Shown here: one piece after another, positions 33,680-45,845 of the stretch | Numbering within the stretch: the stretch's first letter is position 1 | Layout of the letters: every line of letters begins with the position of its first letter | Origin: Blastomonas sp. CACIA14H2 | GTDB lineage: Bacteria; Pseudomonadota; Alphaproteobacteria; Sphingomonadales; Sphingomonadaceae | Reading direction: 5' to 3' | Length of the DNA stretch: 51,251 nucleotides | Assembly (NCBI GenBank): GCA_000503195.1 | Contig: AYSC01000032.1 | Location: 1-51,251 of the forward strand | Program-made: the position numbers and the translations under genes | Notes under the pieces: model-generated | Database searches by the model: none | The model's input: the letters and a program-made list of their open reading frames with translations, nothing else | What the model was told of the DNA's origin: nothing

Positions 33680-35701
33680 TCAGGCTCCTGCCGCTTGCAA
33701 CTGACGCAGCCGCGCCGCTTCGGTCGCGGCGACCTGCGAGGCCGGGATATGGAAGTCGCGCTTGTAGTTGAACGTGTGCGCAATTGCCGCGCCGATCAGC
33801 CCGACCATGCTGAGTCCTGCCAGCCACCAGATATGCCAGACCAGCGCAAAGCCCGCGACGGTGCTGATCCCCGCCAGGATGACGCCGGCGCCGGTGTTCG
33901 ACGGCATGTGGATGTCCTTATAGCCCTCGGCCGGATGCTCGACGCCCGCCGCCTTCATGTCGTACCAGGCATCGAGCGCGTGGATGCGCGGGGTGAAGGC
34001 GAAATTGTAATCGGGCGGGGGCGAGCTGGTCGCCCATTCGAGCGTGCGGCCGTTCCACGGATCGCCCGTCGTCTCGGCCAGCGCCTCGCGCTTCCAGATG
34101 CTGACCGCAAACTGGATGAGCATCGCGGCGATGCCGGCGGCGATCATCAGCGCGCCCACAGCGGCGATGGCGAACCAGATCTGTAGGCTCGGATCGTCGA
34201 ACACCCGCATCCGGCGCGTCACGCCCATCAGGCCGAGCACGTAGAGCGGCATGAACGCGACCCAGAAGCCGGGGACCCAGCACCAGAAGCTGACCTTGCC
34301 CCAGAACGGGTCGAGCTTGAAGCCGAACGCCTTGGGCCACCAGTAGTTGATCGCCGCAAAGATGCCGAACAGCACGCCGCCGATGATCACGTTGTGGAAA
34401 TGCGCGATCAGGAACAGCGAGTTGTGCAGCACGAAATCGGCAGGCGGCACCGCGAGCAGCACGCCGGTCATCCCGCCGATGGTGAAGGTGAGCATGAACG
34501 CCACCGTCCACATCATCGGCAACTCGTAGCGGATGCGGCCGCGATACATGGTGAACAGCCAGTTGAACAGCTTGGCCCCGGTGGGGATCGAGATCACCAT
34601 CGTGGTGATGCCGAAGAAGCTGTTGACGCTCGCACCCGAGCCCATGGTGAAGAAATGGTGCAGCCAGACGACATAGCTCAGGATGGTGATGACCACCGTC
34701 GCATAGACCATCGAGGTATAGCCGAAGAGCTTCTTGCCCGAGAAGGTCGAGGTGACCTCGCTGAACACGCCGAACAGCGGCAGGATCAGGATGTACACCT
34801 CCGGATGGCCCCAGATCCAGATGAGGTTGACGTACATCATCGACGACCCGCCAAAGTCGTTGGTGAAGAAATTGGTGCCGACATAGCGGTCGAGCGTCAG
34901 CAGCGCGAGCACGGCGGTGAGCACAGGGAAGCTGGCGACGATCAGGATATTGGCGCACAGCGAGGTCCAGGTGAACACCGGCATCTTCATCAGGCCCATG
35001 CCGGGCGCGCGCATCTTGAGGATCGTGACGATCAGGTTGATGCCCGACAATGTCGTGCCGACGCCCGCGATCTGGAGCGCCCAGATATAGTAATCCACCC
35101 CGACACTGGGGCTGTAGGCAATACCCGAAAGCGGCGGATAGGCGAGCCATCCGGTCGCGGCAAACTCGCCGACGAACAGCGAGGCCATGGTCAGCACCGC
35201 GCCCGAGGTGGTCATCCAGAAGCTGAAATTGTTGAGGAACGGGAAGGACACGTCGCGCGCGCCGATCTGCAGCGGAACGACATAGTTCATCAGCCCGGTG
35301 ATGAACGGCATCGCGACGAAGAAGATCATGATCACGCCATGTGCGGTGAAGATCTGGTCGTAATGATGCGAATTGAGATAGCCCTCGGACCCGCCGAACG
35401 CCATCACCTGCTGCAGCCGCATCATGATCGCATCGGCAAAGCCGCGCAGGAACATGACGAGGCCGAGGATCATGTACATGATCCCGATCTTCTTGTGGTC
35501 GACCGTGGTGAACCACTCCTTCCACAGATAGCCCCACAGCTTGTAGCGGGTCACCAAGGCGAGCAGCCCGATGCCGCCGATGATCACGACGACCATGGTG
35601 CTGAGCACGATCGGATCGTGCGGCAGCGAGTTCCAGCCGAGCTTGCCGAACAGAAAGGTCGGCTCGGCGGCAGAGGTGGAGGGAACGGCGTCGGTGCTCA
35701 T
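33680..35701 (-). CDS. cyoB: quinol oxidase subunit I (heme-copper catalytic subunit)
   Basis: A 673-residue catalytic subunit that oxidises ubiquinol, reduces O2 to water and pumps protons. Heme and CuB ligands align with the E. coli protein at an offset of 15: H121 and H436 (low-spin heme), H299 with the cross-linked Y303 (GHPEVYI), H348/H349 and H434. The quinol-site residues R86, D90, H113 and Q116 (E. coli R71, D75, H98, Q101) are all conserved, so the electron donor is a quinol, not cytochrome c. Whether the high-spin heme is o or a cannot be read here. Start overlaps the cyoA stop (ATGA). Confidence 0.97.
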   Translation of the reverse strand: MSTDAVPSTSAAEPTFLFGKLGWNSLPHDPIVLSTMVVVIIGGIGLLALVTRYKLWGYLWKEWFTTVDHKKIGIMYMILGLVMFLRGFADAIMMRLQQVMAFGGSEGYLNSHHYDQIFTAHGVIMIFFVAMPFITGLMNYVVPLQIGARDVSFPFLNNFSFWMTTSGAVLTMASLFVGEFAATGWLAYPPLSGIAYSPSVGVDYYIWALQIAGVGTTLSGINLIVTILKMRAPGMGLMKMPVFTWTSLCANILIVASFPVLTAVLALLTLDRYVGTNFFTNDFGGSSMMYVNLIWIWGHPEVYILILPLFGVFSEVTSTFSGKKLFGYTSMVYATVVITILSYVVWLHHFFTMGSGASVNSFFGITTMVISIPTGAKLFNWLFTMYRGRIRYELPMMWTVAFMLTFTIGGMTGVLLAVPPADFVLHNSLFLIAHFHNVIIGGVLFGIFAAINYWWPKAFGFKLDPFWGKVSFWCWVPGFWVAFMPLYVLGLMGVTRRMRVFDDPSLQIWFAIAAVGALMIAAGIAAMLIQFAVSIWKREALAETTGDPWNGRTLEWATSSPPPDYNFAFTPRIHALDAWYDMKAAGVEHPAEGYKDIHMPSNTGAGVILAGISTVAGFALVWHIWWLAGLSMVGLIGAAIAHTFNYKRDFHIPASQVAATEAARLRQLQAAGA

Positions 35702-36915
35702 GATACGGGGTCCGTGGTTCCGGCCTGGCTCAGCTCGGAAGGCTTGCGTGAAGGCTGGGGGGAAGTCTTGCGCGCGACGAAGCGCGGGCCGCCAGGCCGG
35801 GGCAGACCTGCACCGGTCAGGCTTGAAAGATCGATCACGCGATCCTCGATCCGCTTGAGGCTTTCGCCGAGCAGTTCGGGATTGGTGCAGTTCTCGGCGA
35901 TATAGCGGTCGCTGGCGGTGTCGCCGGTGCCGCGGGCGGCGTGCTTGTCATAGGAGAGCTGGCGGACATTGTGCAGGCCGGCGAGCCCCATGCCGCCGCG
36001 CGCGTCGATCGCCATCATGTCGTGCATGCACATCTTGCCCGGCTCGGCGCATAGGTTGACGATGCGGTCGAACAGATCGGGCTCGACACGCGCATAATGG
36101 CGCACCGGCTCCTTCTCGCTCGGGCGTTCGAGCTTCAGATACGTCGCCCGGTTGAGCGTCTGGCCCTGGCTACGCGCCCTGGCGGTCCATTGCGCGAAAT
36201 CCTGCGGGCTCAGGCTGCGCACGCCGAAACGCATGTTCGAAAAGCCCGCGCCCGAATAGTTCGCGGAAAAGCCGGTGAAGCGCCCGGTCTCGTTGAATAC
36301 CGCGTGCAGCTTGGTCTCCATGCCCGGCATCGCATAGATCTGCCCGGCCATGGCGGGGACATAGAAGCTGTTCATGACCGAGGAGGAGGAAATGCGGAAC
36401 TTCAGCGGGCGGCCTTCGGGCACGGCAAGCTCGTTCACCGTGGCGATGCCCTGTTCGGGATAGATGAACAGCCATTTCCAGTTGAGCGCCACCGCCTGCA
36501 CCTCGAGCGGCTTGTCCTTTTCGGTCACGGCCTGTCCGGGCGCGGTGCGCGCGAGCGGGCGATAGGGGTCGAGCAGATGCGTGCCGACCCAGGTCACCGC
36601 GCCCAGGCAGATGATGATCAGCAGCGGGATTGCCCAGATGGCGAGTTCGAGCTGGGTCGAATGGTCCCAGTCGGGCTTGTAGGTCGCGGTCTCGTTGGCC
36701 GCCCGATATTTCCAGGCGAAATATCCGGTCAGCGCCATGACGGGGACGATGATGATCAGCATCAGCAGCGTCGAGATGACGACCAGATCGCCCTGCTGCT
36801 GCGCGACATCGCCTGCGGGGTCGAGCACGACCATGTTGCAACCGCCGAGCAGCGGCAACAGGCAGGCGGCGGCAATGGCCGGCGGCAGGCGAAGGCGAGT
36901 CATGGAGCGCGACAT
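35698..36915 (-). CDS. cyoA: quinol oxidase subunit II
   Basis: A 405-residue subunit II. Lipobox PLLGGCN with C26 suggests a lipid-anchored mature form, then two membrane helices (about 42-65 and 86-107) and a periplasmic cupredoxin domain with [20 protein letters not shown] and the CyoA-type [13 protein letters not shown]. The CuA ligand cysteines are absent, as expected for quinol oxidases. A C-terminal tail of about 100 residues (from [12 protein letters not shown]) ends Pro/Ser/Arg-rich and is longer than in E. coli (315 residues). Start is ATG at 36915; ATG at 36903 is an alternative. First gene of the chain. Confidence 0.95.
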   Translation of the reverse strand: MSRSMTRLRLPPAIAAACLLPLLGGCNMVVLDPAGDVAQQQGDLVVISTLLMLIIIVPVMALTGYFAWKYRAANETATYKPDWDHSTQLELAIWAIPLLIIICLGAVTWVGTHLLDPYRPLARTAPGQAVTEKDKPLEVQAVALNWKWLFIYPEQGIATVNELAVPEGRPLKFRISSSSVMNSFYVPAMAGQIYAMPGMETKLHAVFNETGRFTGFSANYSGAGFSNMRFGVRSLSPQDFAQWTARARSQGQTLNRATYLKLERPSEKEPVRHYARVEPDLFDRIVNLCAEPGKMCMHDMMAIDARGGMGLAGLHNVRQLSYDKHAARGTGDTASDRYIAENCTNPELLGESLKRIEDRVIDLSSLTGAGLPRPGGPRFVARKTSPQPSRKPSELSQAGTTDPVS

Positions 36916-36953
36916 GACCGCCCAATTAGACCTGCATGCTGCAAGCGCACATA

Positions 36954-36966
36954 GGACATTTTGTCC
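36954..36966. promoter_or_regulatory. 13-bp palindrome upstream of cyoA
   Basis: GGACA-TTT-TGTCC is a perfect dyad 38 bases upstream of the cyoA start and 7 bases from the FNR-type box. It may be an operator. It is short, so chance is possible, and it does not match a RegA consensus I know of. Confidence 0.45.
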
Positions 36967-36973
36967 AAGTGCA

Positions 36974-36987
36974 TTGATCTGGATCAA
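36974..36987. promoter_or_regulatory. FNR/FixK/Anr-type binding site
   Basis: TTGAT-CTGG-ATCAA, a perfect match to the FNR/FixK consensus TTGAT-N4-ATCAA. It lies between the divergent cyoA (start 36915) and MFS gene (start 37042), its centre about 65 bases from the first and 62 from the second start codon. It could control either or both in response to oxygen. No FNR/FixK gene is in the window. Confidence 0.78.
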
Positions 36988-37041
36988 AGTTGCATAAGGC
37001 GCGTGTAGAAATTTACCCGCCCCAAGCTCGAGGAAATGCCC

Positions 37042-38364
37042 ATGGTGGCCGACACCGTCCCCACGACCGAGGCCGAACGCGATGCTCGCGCGGTCAATGA
37101 CGATGGCCATTCGGTCGGGCCGGGCGAGATCGCGATCGGCGTGGTCATCGGGCGTACGTCCGAATTCTTCGACTTCTTCGTCTATGCCATCGCCTCGGTG
37201 CTGGTCTTTCCCAAGCTGGTCTTCCCCTATCTCGATCCGCTCGAAGGCACGCTCTGGTCGTTCGCGATCTTCGCGCTCGCCTTTGTCGCGCGGCCGGCGG
37301 GCACGCTGATCTTCACCGCGGTCGACCGCGCCTATGGTCGCGGCGCCAAGCTCACCATCGCGCTGTTCCTGCTCGGCGGATCGACGGCGGCGATCGCGTT
37401 CCTTCCCGGCCATGCGAGTATCGGCATCGGCTCGGCGCTGCTGCTCGCCCTGTTCCGCATGGGCCAGGGCGTGGCGCTGGGCGGCTCGTGGGATGGTCTC
37501 GCCTCGCTGCTCGCGCTCAATGCGCCCAAGGAGAGACGCGGCTGGTACGCCATGATCCCGCAGCTGGGCGCGCCGTTCGGCCTGATCGTCGCCAGTTTGC
37601 TCTTCGCCTTCCTGATCTCGGCACTGCCGGCAGAGGATTTCCTCGCCTGGGGCTGGCGCTATCCGTTCTTCGTCGCCTTCGCGATCAACGTCGTCGCGCT
37701 GTTCGCGCGCCTGCGCATCGTGGTGACGCCCGAATATACCGAGCTGTTCGAGAGCCAGACGCTCCAGCCCGAGCCGGTGCTCGCGACCGTGCGCAGCGAG
37801 TGGCGAATCATCGTGCTGGGCGCGTTCGCCCCGCTCGCCAGCTTTGCCATGTTCCACATGGTGACGGTCTATCCCTTGAGCTGGGTGTTCCTGTTCACCG
37901 AGGAATCGCCGGTGCGCTTCCTGCTGATCGAGGCGGTGGCGGCAGCGCTCGGCGTGCTCGCGATCCTCGCCTCGGGCAGGCTCGCCGACGCCTATGGCCG
38001 CCGCAACCTGCTCGCCGCGACGGCGGTCGCGATCGCGGCGTTCAGCGGCTTCGCGCCGCAGCTGCTCGATGCCGGCGGCGCGGGCGAGGCGGCGTTCATG
38101 TTCGGCGGGTTCATCCTGCTTGGGCTCGCCTTTGGCCAGTCCTCGGGGGCCTTGTCCTCATCCTTCCCGCTCAAGCACCGCTATACCGGCTCGGCGCTGA
38201 CCTCCGATCTCGCCTGGCTGTTCGGTGCCGGCTTTGCGCCGATGGTCGCCTTGTGGCTGTCCGCCAATTACGGGTTGCTGGCGGCGGGGGCCTATCTGCT
38301 CTCGGGCGCGCTGGCGACGCTGATCGCGCTCTGGTTCAACCGCGAACTCGGCCAGCAGCAATAA
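37042..38364 (+). CDS. MFS transporter, MHS (metabolite:H+ symporter) family
   Basis: About 440 residues with twelve hydrophobic helices. The opening GVVIGRTSEFFDFFVYA is the MHS-type first helix, followed by FVARPAGTLIFTAVDRAYGRGAK (loop 2-3 region with a variant of the usual DRxGR motif) and RMGQGVALGGSWDG where the family usually reads GGEYG. Substrate not assignable; MHS members carry dicarboxylates, osmolytes or aromatic acids. The second ATG at 37042 is preferred because GAGG lies eight bases upstream; ATG at 37036 is too close. Divergent from cyoA and sharing the FNR-type box region. Confidence 0.9.
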   Translation: MVADTVPTTEAERDARAVNDDGHSVGPGEIAIGVVIGRTSEFFDFFVYAIASVLVFPKLVFPYLDPLEGTLWSFAIFALAFVARPAGTLIFTAVDRAYGRGAKLTIALFLLGGSTAAIAFLPGHASIGIGSALLLALFRMGQGVALGGSWDGLASLLALNAPKERRGWYAMIPQLGAPFGLIVASLLFAFLISALPAEDFLAWGWRYPFFVAFAINVVALFARLRIVVTPEYTELFESQTLQPEPVLATVRSEWRIIVLGAFAPLASFAMFHMVTVYPLSWVFLFTEESPVRFLLIEAVAAALGVLAILASGRLADAYGRRNLLAATAVAIAAFSGFAPQLLDAGGAGEAAFMFGGFILLGLAFGQSSGALSSSFPLKHRYTGSALTSDLAWLFGAGFAPMVALWLSANYGLLAAGAYLLSGALATLIALWFNRELGQQQ

Positions 38365-38383
38365 GGGGTTGGCGAGGCCAGCG

Positions 38384-38578
38384 ATGTTCGTTCCGTTCGA
38401 CCCAGACTGGCCGCCCTTCGATCCGCCGCGCGCCCGGCCGCCAAGGCCGCCCCGCCGCATCAGCCCCGCGCAGGAAAAGCGGCTGATGCAGGCGATAGGC
38501 CTCAACCTGCTGCTTGCGATCGTGGCGCCGATCGGTGGCGCAACGGTGATCGCGGCGCTGCTCGGCTGGTGGGGCTAG
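38384..38578 (+). CDS. small hypothetical single-pass membrane protein
   Basis: A 64-residue protein with a proline/arginine-rich N-terminus (PFDPPRARPPRPPRR) and one hydrophobic helix at about 38-60. GAGG lies six bases before ATG 38384. It follows the MFS gene by 19 bases, so it is likely on the same message. Family not recognised. Confidence 0.62.
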   Translation: MFVPFDPDWPPFDPPRARPPRPPRRISPAQEKRLMQAIGLNLLLAIVAPIGGATVIAALLGWWG

Positions 38579-38601
38579 CGGGTACGAAAGCCTGACCCGG
38601 G

Positions 38602-38637
38602 CACGAAAAAGGGGAGCATCGCTGCTCCCCTTCGTGT
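38602..38637 (-). terminator. rho-independent terminator for the TonB receptor gene
   Basis: A perfect 8-bp stem, GGGGAGCA-TCGC-TGCTCCCC at 38611-38630, followed on the minus strand by a T-run (TTTTT), with an outer CACGAA/TTCGTG pairing. It lies 24 bases past the receptor stop. The plus strand lacks a T-run. Confidence 0.88.
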
Positions 38638-38660
38638 TTCCAAGCCCGTCTGGCCAGGGT

Positions 38661-40940
<2,280 letters not shown>

Positions 40941-41194
40941 CGGTAAAAACCCCCAATATGACGAATGTTGCGGAAATGTGACAAGCCATTGGCCTGTCAT
41001 CACGTGTCCCAGCCATCGCCGAAATGCGGCATTGCCGTCAATTCGTCTCTCGCTGCGCCGCAACATTCTTCAAACATGTGGCGTTTTTGATACAGGACTG
41101 TGTCACCTGCGCCAAGGCCTGCAGCCTTGTCGATCCTTATCAATGGCTTGGCTTCCAGATCGGAGCGCACCGCACGCGCCGCGAACGGGCGTGA

Positions 41195-42499
41195 TCAGTC
41201 TTCGACGATGGCGCTTGTGGTCCGGGTATCGCGCATGCGGATATAGACGATGAGCGAAAGCGCGATCATGCCGGTGACATACCAGTAGAAGCCGCGCTCC
41301 CATCCGGCATCCTTGAAGCTGAGCGCGACATATTCCGCGGTGCCGCCGAAGATGGTGTTGGCCAGCGCATAGGGCAGCGCGACGCCCAGCGCGCGGATAT
41401 GCGCGGGGAACAGCTCGGCCTTCACCACCGCGTTGATCGAGGTATAGCCGGTGACGATCACCAGCCCGGCGAGCACAAGCGCAAAGGCCGTCATTGGGTC
41501 GCGCGTCGTCTCCAGCGCGGCGAACAGCGGGTAGGTGCACAGCACCCCCAGAACACCGAAGCCGACGAGCAAAGGCTTGCGCCCCACCCGGTCGCTGAGC
41601 GCGCCCGCCGCCGGCTGCAGCAGCATGAACACGACCAGGCTCGCGCCGTTGATCCGCGAGGCGGTCTCGCGGTCGAAGCCCGAGGTGTTGACCAGGAACT
41701 TCTGCATGTAGATCGAGAAGGCATAGAAGGCGAGCGTGCCGCCTGCGGTCATCAGCATCACCATCAGCGCCTCGCGCGGGTGATGGCGGAACAAGGCGAG
41801 CATGCCCGATTTCTGCGCATCGCTGGCTTGTGCGTTGGCAAAGCTCTCGGTCTCGGCCAGGCCGCGCCGGATCCAGAACACGACGACTGCGAGCGCCGCG
41901 CCGATGGCAAAGGGAATGCGCCAGCCCCAGGCGTCGAGCGCGGCTTCGCTCAGCACCGCCTGCAGCACCAGCAGCACGCCGATCGCCAGCAGCTGCCCGC
42001 CGATCAGCGTGACATATTGAAAGGACGAGAAAAAGCCGCGGCGTCCCTTGCCTGCCATTTCGGACAGATAGGTCGCGCTCGCGCCATATTCGCCGCCGAC
42101 CGAAAGCCCCTGCATCAGCCGCGCGAGCACCAGCAAAGCCGGCGCGAGCAGGCCTGCGGTCTCATAGGTCGGCGCGACCGCGATCAGCAGCGATCCGGCG
42201 CACATCAGCGAGACCGACAGTGCCAGCCCGCTCTTGCGCCCCTTGCGATCGGCATAGATGCCCATCGCCCAGGCCCCGATCGGTCGCATGAAGAAGCCGA
42301 CCGCAAACACCGCCGCCGCGCCGAGCAGCTGCGCGGTGCTGTCGCCCGAGGGGAAGAAATGCGGCGCGAAATAGAGCGTGAACGCCGCATAGGCATACCA
42401 GTCGTACCATTCGACCAGATTGCCCGTGGACCCTCCGATAATGGCCTTGGCGCGCGCGCGCGTGGTCGGGCGATGGCTGGAAGGCGAAGCGGCGGTCAT
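41195..42499 (-). CDS. MFS transporter, MHS family (KgtP-like)
   Basis: A 434-residue transporter with twelve helices. The N-terminus AIIGGSTGNLVEWYDWYAYAAF, FFMRPIGAWAMGIYADRKGRK, RLMQGLSVGGEYGASATYLSEMAGKGRRGF (given as RLMQGLSVGGEYG then ASATYLSEMA) and the DRVGRKPLL loop in the second half closely match alpha-ketoglutarate/dicarboxylate permeases of the KgtP type; substrate is inferred only. Begins 229 bp from the LOV kinase stop. The gap between its stop and the TonB receptor start (40941-41194) holds no gene. Confidence 0.92.
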   Translation of the reverse strand: MTAASPSSHRPTTRARAKAIIGGSTGNLVEWYDWYAYAAFTLYFAPHFFPSGDSTAQLLGAAAVFAVGFFMRPIGAWAMGIYADRKGRKSGLALSVSLMCAGSLLIAVAPTYETAGLLAPALLVLARLMQGLSVGGEYGASATYLSEMAGKGRRGFFSSFQYVTLIGGQLLAIGVLLVLQAVLSEAALDAWGWRIPFAIGAALAVVVFWIRRGLAETESFANAQASDAQKSGMLALFRHHPREALMVMLMTAGGTLAFYAFSIYMQKFLVNTSGFDRETASRINGASLVVFMLLQPAAGALSDRVGRKPLLVGFGVLGVLCTYPLFAALETTRDPMTAFALVLAGLVIVTGYTSINAVVKAELFPAHIRALGVALPYALANTIFGGTAEYVALSFKDAGWERGFYWYVTGMIALSLIVYIRMRDTRTTSAIVED

Positions 42500-42728
42500 C
42501 GGCGCGCTGGCTTCCGGCAGGGGCCGGCCATGGTGCGCGATTTGCGAAGCTGTTCCATATTCGTCCCATGCGAAGCGAGCGAGGCGGCGCGCGATCGCGC
42601 CGAGCCCTGGGCAAGCTGGGTAATCGCCACCGTCCCAAAGCGCAATGCAAGCCGCATCGCCATCCCGCGCGCACCGCGGGTGTCCCCATCCGCCCGTCCA
42701 TCCCGCACGACGGCTGCCCGATCACCGG

Positions 42729-45700
42729 CTAGCTCGACAGGATGTCCCGGATCTTGCGCGCCAGCATGTCCAGATGGAAGGGCTTGGTCATGATCGACAT
42801 CCCGTGGTCGAGATGCCCGTGGCCGATCGTCGAGTTCTCGGCATAGCCGGTGATGAACAGCACCTTGAGGTCGGGCCGGACCATCCGCGCCGCGTCCGCC
42901 ACCTGGCGGCCGTTCAACCCGCCGGGCAGACCGACATCGGTGATCAGAAGGTCGATCCGGACATCGGAGTTGAGAATGCTCAGCCCCGAAGGTCCATCGG
43001 ACGCCTCGATGGCACGATAGCCGTTCTCGGTGAGCACTTCGCCGACCAGCATCCGCACGGTCGGCTCATCGTCGATCACCAGCACCACCTCGCCGTTGCT
43101 CGACGCCGATTCGGCTCGCTCGTCGGTAACGACCGGTTCGGATGCCTGCGCGCCCGTATGCCGCGGCAGGTACAGGCACATCGTCGTCCCCTGGCCGACC
43201 TCCGAATAGATCCGCACCTGCCCCCCCGACTGGCGGGTGAAGCCATAGATCATCGACAGTCCAAGACCTGTTCCCTGACCTAGCGGCTTGGTGGTGAAAA
43301 AGGGATCGAACGCCTGGGCGATGACATCGGGCGCCATCCCGGTTCCGGTATCGGTGACCGAGAGCGACACATATTGCCCGGGCTGCAGCGCCTGTTCGGC
43401 CGCCGATCGGTCGTCGAACCACTTGTTGGCGGTCTCGATCGTCAGCCGCCCGCCTTCGGGCATCGCGTCGCGGGCGTTGATGCACAGGTTGAGCAGCGCG
43501 TTCTCGAGCTGATGGGCATCGACGAACGTCGTCCACAGCCCGCTTGCCCCGACGATCTCGAGATGGACCTGCGGACCGATCGTCCGGCGCACCAATTCTT
43601 CCATGTCCGCTATCAGCCGGTTCACATTGACCGGGCGGGGGTCGAGCGTCTGTCGGCGCGAGAAGGCGAGCAGCCGGTGGGTCAGCGATGCGGCGCGCTT
43701 GACCGCGCCCTGCGCTGCGGCACAATATCGCTCGAGCGTATCGAGCCTGCCCTGGCTGAGCCGGGCCTGCATCATTTCCAGGCTTCCGCCGATCGCCGCG
43801 AGCAGGTTGTTGAAGTCATGCGCCAGGCCGCCGGTCAGCTGGCCCACGGCCTCCATCTTCTGCGACTGTCGCAGCGCGTCCTCGGTCCTGACCAACTGGC
43901 CGGTCCGTTCCTCGACCCGCGCTTCGAGCGTGGCGTTGAGATCGCGCAGCTCGCCTTCCGCCCGCGCGCGCTCGATATGCGCCCAGGACCGGTCGGCAAC
44001 GTCGCGGATCAGCGTGAGCTCGTCGGGCCGCCACTCGCGCGGGGCCTTGTCATGGATTGCCATCATCGCGATCAGCCGTCCCTCCTTGATCAGCGGCATG
44101 CAGATCGTCGCGCTGATGCCGATATTCTGGAAGGTGGCGGCTTCGTCCGGCGCAAGTTCCGCCGGGATGTCATGAAGGATCAGCGGCCGGCCCGCGCGCA
44201 GATCGGTCACCGCACGCCTGCCGAACAGGGCAAGGCTGTAATGCCCGGCAATCGACGGCGATCCAGGCGCGGCCCAGTCGCCGCGGATGGTGAAGCTGTC
44301 CTGATCCTCGTCGACATCGGCATAGGCACAGTTCGATACCGCCATCTGCTCACCCACCATCCGGGTGGTGATCTTCATGACCGCATCGGCATCCCCCGCT
44401 GCGGTCGTGGCGCGTCCGACCGAATCGAGGAACGTGAGCCGCTCGTTGGCCAGCCGCAGCGCGAGCTCGGCACGGCGGCGTTCGACCGCGGTGCGGGTGC
44501 GGTCGGCGATTTCGCGCAGGAAATCGATTTCATCCTCACGCCAGACGCGCGCCCGGCCGTGGTTGAGGTAGAACAGCGCGACCGTTTCGCCCTGTTCGGA
44601 GACGGGCATGTTGACCACCGCCTGTGCGGTGATGGCCTTGAGCGCGTCTGCGGTATCGCGTGTCCTGGGATCGATGTCGGCGTCCTCGAACACCACCGTC
44701 TCGCCGCGCACCAAATCTTCGATATAGCTGCCATAGTCGCGGAAATTGAGCGTGCCGGCGAGGCTTTCGACACCCGGCGCGTTCCAGTCGCGCTCGATGG
44801 TGATCGTCTCCGCGACGGGATCGACCGTGCCATAGCCGGCGCGATCGACATCGAGCGTCTCACCCAGGATGCGCCCTGCGGTGAACGAGATATCGGCCGC
44901 GTTGTCCAGATCGCGAAAGGCATCGGACAGCGCGACCAGGCCCTTTCGCATGCGTTCGGCGCGCACGCGTTCGGTAATGTCGAGCGAAATGCCGGTGATC
45001 TTGTAGGGCGCGCCGTTGGTCAGATAGCTCGATCGCCCGCGCATCGTCACGAACCGCACATCGGCATCGGGCATCACCACCCGGAAATCGATGTCGCAAT
45101 CGGTGCGCTGTTCGACGCTCGAGCTGAGCTCGCGTTGCACCTGCTCCCGGTCGTCCGGATGGATGGCAGCGAGCAGATCGGCATAGGTAAAGGGGCGGTC
45201 GCCGGTCCAGCCGAAGTTCAGGCGGCACGTCGCGGACGTGGTCAGCTCGTGGCCGGGCAGCGTCAGGCTCCACGCGCCAAAGCGGCCCGCATCGAGCGTG
45301 AAACGCAGTTCGTCCTCGCTGGCCTTCTGCTCGCGCAGCCGCCCCGCCAGTTCGGCCACCAGCGCGGCGTTGCTGTTCTCGAGATTCTCCAGCCGCTCGC
45401 GCTCGAGCGTGACGTCGAGCTGGCTGGCAAAGAAATAGGCCAGCTGGCCCGTGGCATCATGGACGGGCGCGAGCAGCAGGCGGTTCCAGAAGGTCTCGCC
45501 ATCCTTGCGGTAGTTGAGCAGATCGATTTCGATCGAGCGCACCTCCTGCAGCGCTTGACGCACCTTCGCCACCGAATCGCGATCGGTGCGCGGGCCTTGC
45601 AGAAACCGGCAGTTGCGCCCGACGATCTCCGCCCGCTCGTATCCCGACAGGCGGCAGAAGGCGTCGTTGACGAACACGATGGGATTGTCGGGCTGGCGCG

Positions 45701-45845
45701 GATCGGTGATCACCATCGGCATGCGCGTTGCGCGGACGGCCGCGACGAAAGGGTCGGTGCCCTTGTCGCGCCCGCCGATTTCCGCTCCGATGCGCTTTGC
45801 ATCCTGCCGCGCCTGCTCGATATCGGATATCTCGGGAGTCTTCAT
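42729..45845 (-). CDS. LOV-domain hybrid histidine kinase with PAS, two GAF and receiver domains
   Basis: A 1038-residue cytoplasmic sensor. LOV domain at about 35-150 with the complete photochemical motif GRNCRFLQ at 76-83; C79 should form the flavin-cysteinyl adduct under blue light, and flavin contacts N111, N121 and Q142 are in place. Then PAS (about 175-295), GAF (300-460), GAF (465-630), coiled linker, HisKA with H676 (LAHDFNNLL), HATPase (about 775-895: N-box NLCINARDA, G-boxes GTGMAPD and GQGTGLGLSM) and a receiver at about 918-1035 with D970 (LLITDVGLPGG) and K1021. The order is a hybrid kinase, so a phosphotransfer partner or separate regulator elsewhere is likely. ATG at 45845 is fixed by the domain start; upstream open frame is not domain-like. 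Confidence 0.95.
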   Translation of the reverse strand: MKTPEISDIEQARQDAKRIGAEIGGRDKGTDPFVAAVRATRMPMVITDPRQPDNPIVFVNDAFCRLSGYERAEIVGRNCRFLQGPRTDRDSVAKVRQALQEVRSIEIDLLNYRKDGETFWNRLLLAPVHDATGQLAYFFASQLDVTLERERLENLENSNAALVAELAGRLREQKASEDELRFTLDAGRFGAWSLTLPGHELTTSATCRLNFGWTGDRPFTYADLLAAIHPDDREQVQRELSSSVEQRTDCDIDFRVVMPDADVRFVTMRGRSSYLTNGAPYKITGISLDITERVRAERMRKGLVALSDAFRDLDNAADISFTAGRILGETLDVDRAGYGTVDPVAETITIERDWNAPGVESLAGTLNFRDYGSYIEDLVRGETVVFEDADIDPRTRDTADALKAITAQAVVNMPVSEQGETVALFYLNHGRARVWREDEIDFLREIADRTRTAVERRRAELALRLANERLTFLDSVGRATTAAGDADAVMKITTRMVGEQMAVSNCAYADVDEDQDSFTIRGDWAAPGSPSIAGHYSLALFGRRAVTDLRAGRPLILHDIPAELAPDEAATFQNIGISATICMPLIKEGRLIAMMAIHDKAPREWRPDELTLIRDVADRSWAHIERARAEGELRDLNATLEARVEERTGQLVRTEDALRQSQKMEAVGQLTGGLAHDFNNLLAAIGGSLEMMQARLSQGRLDTLERYCAAAQGAVKRAASLTHRLLAFSRRQTLDPRPVNVNRLIADMEELVRRTIGPQVHLEIVGASGLWTTFVDAHQLENALLNLCINARDAMPEGGRLTIETANKWFDDRSAAEQALQPGQYVSLSVTDTGTGMAPDVIAQAFDPFFTTKPLGQGTGLGLSMIYGFTRQSGGQVRIYSEVGQGTTMCLYLPRHTGAQASEPVVTDERAESASSNGEVVLVIDDEPTVRMLVGEVLTENGYRAIEASDGPSGLSILNSDVRIDLLITDVGLPGGLNGRQVADAARMVRPDLKVLFITGYAENSTIGHGHLDHGMSIMTKPFHLDMLARKIRDILSS

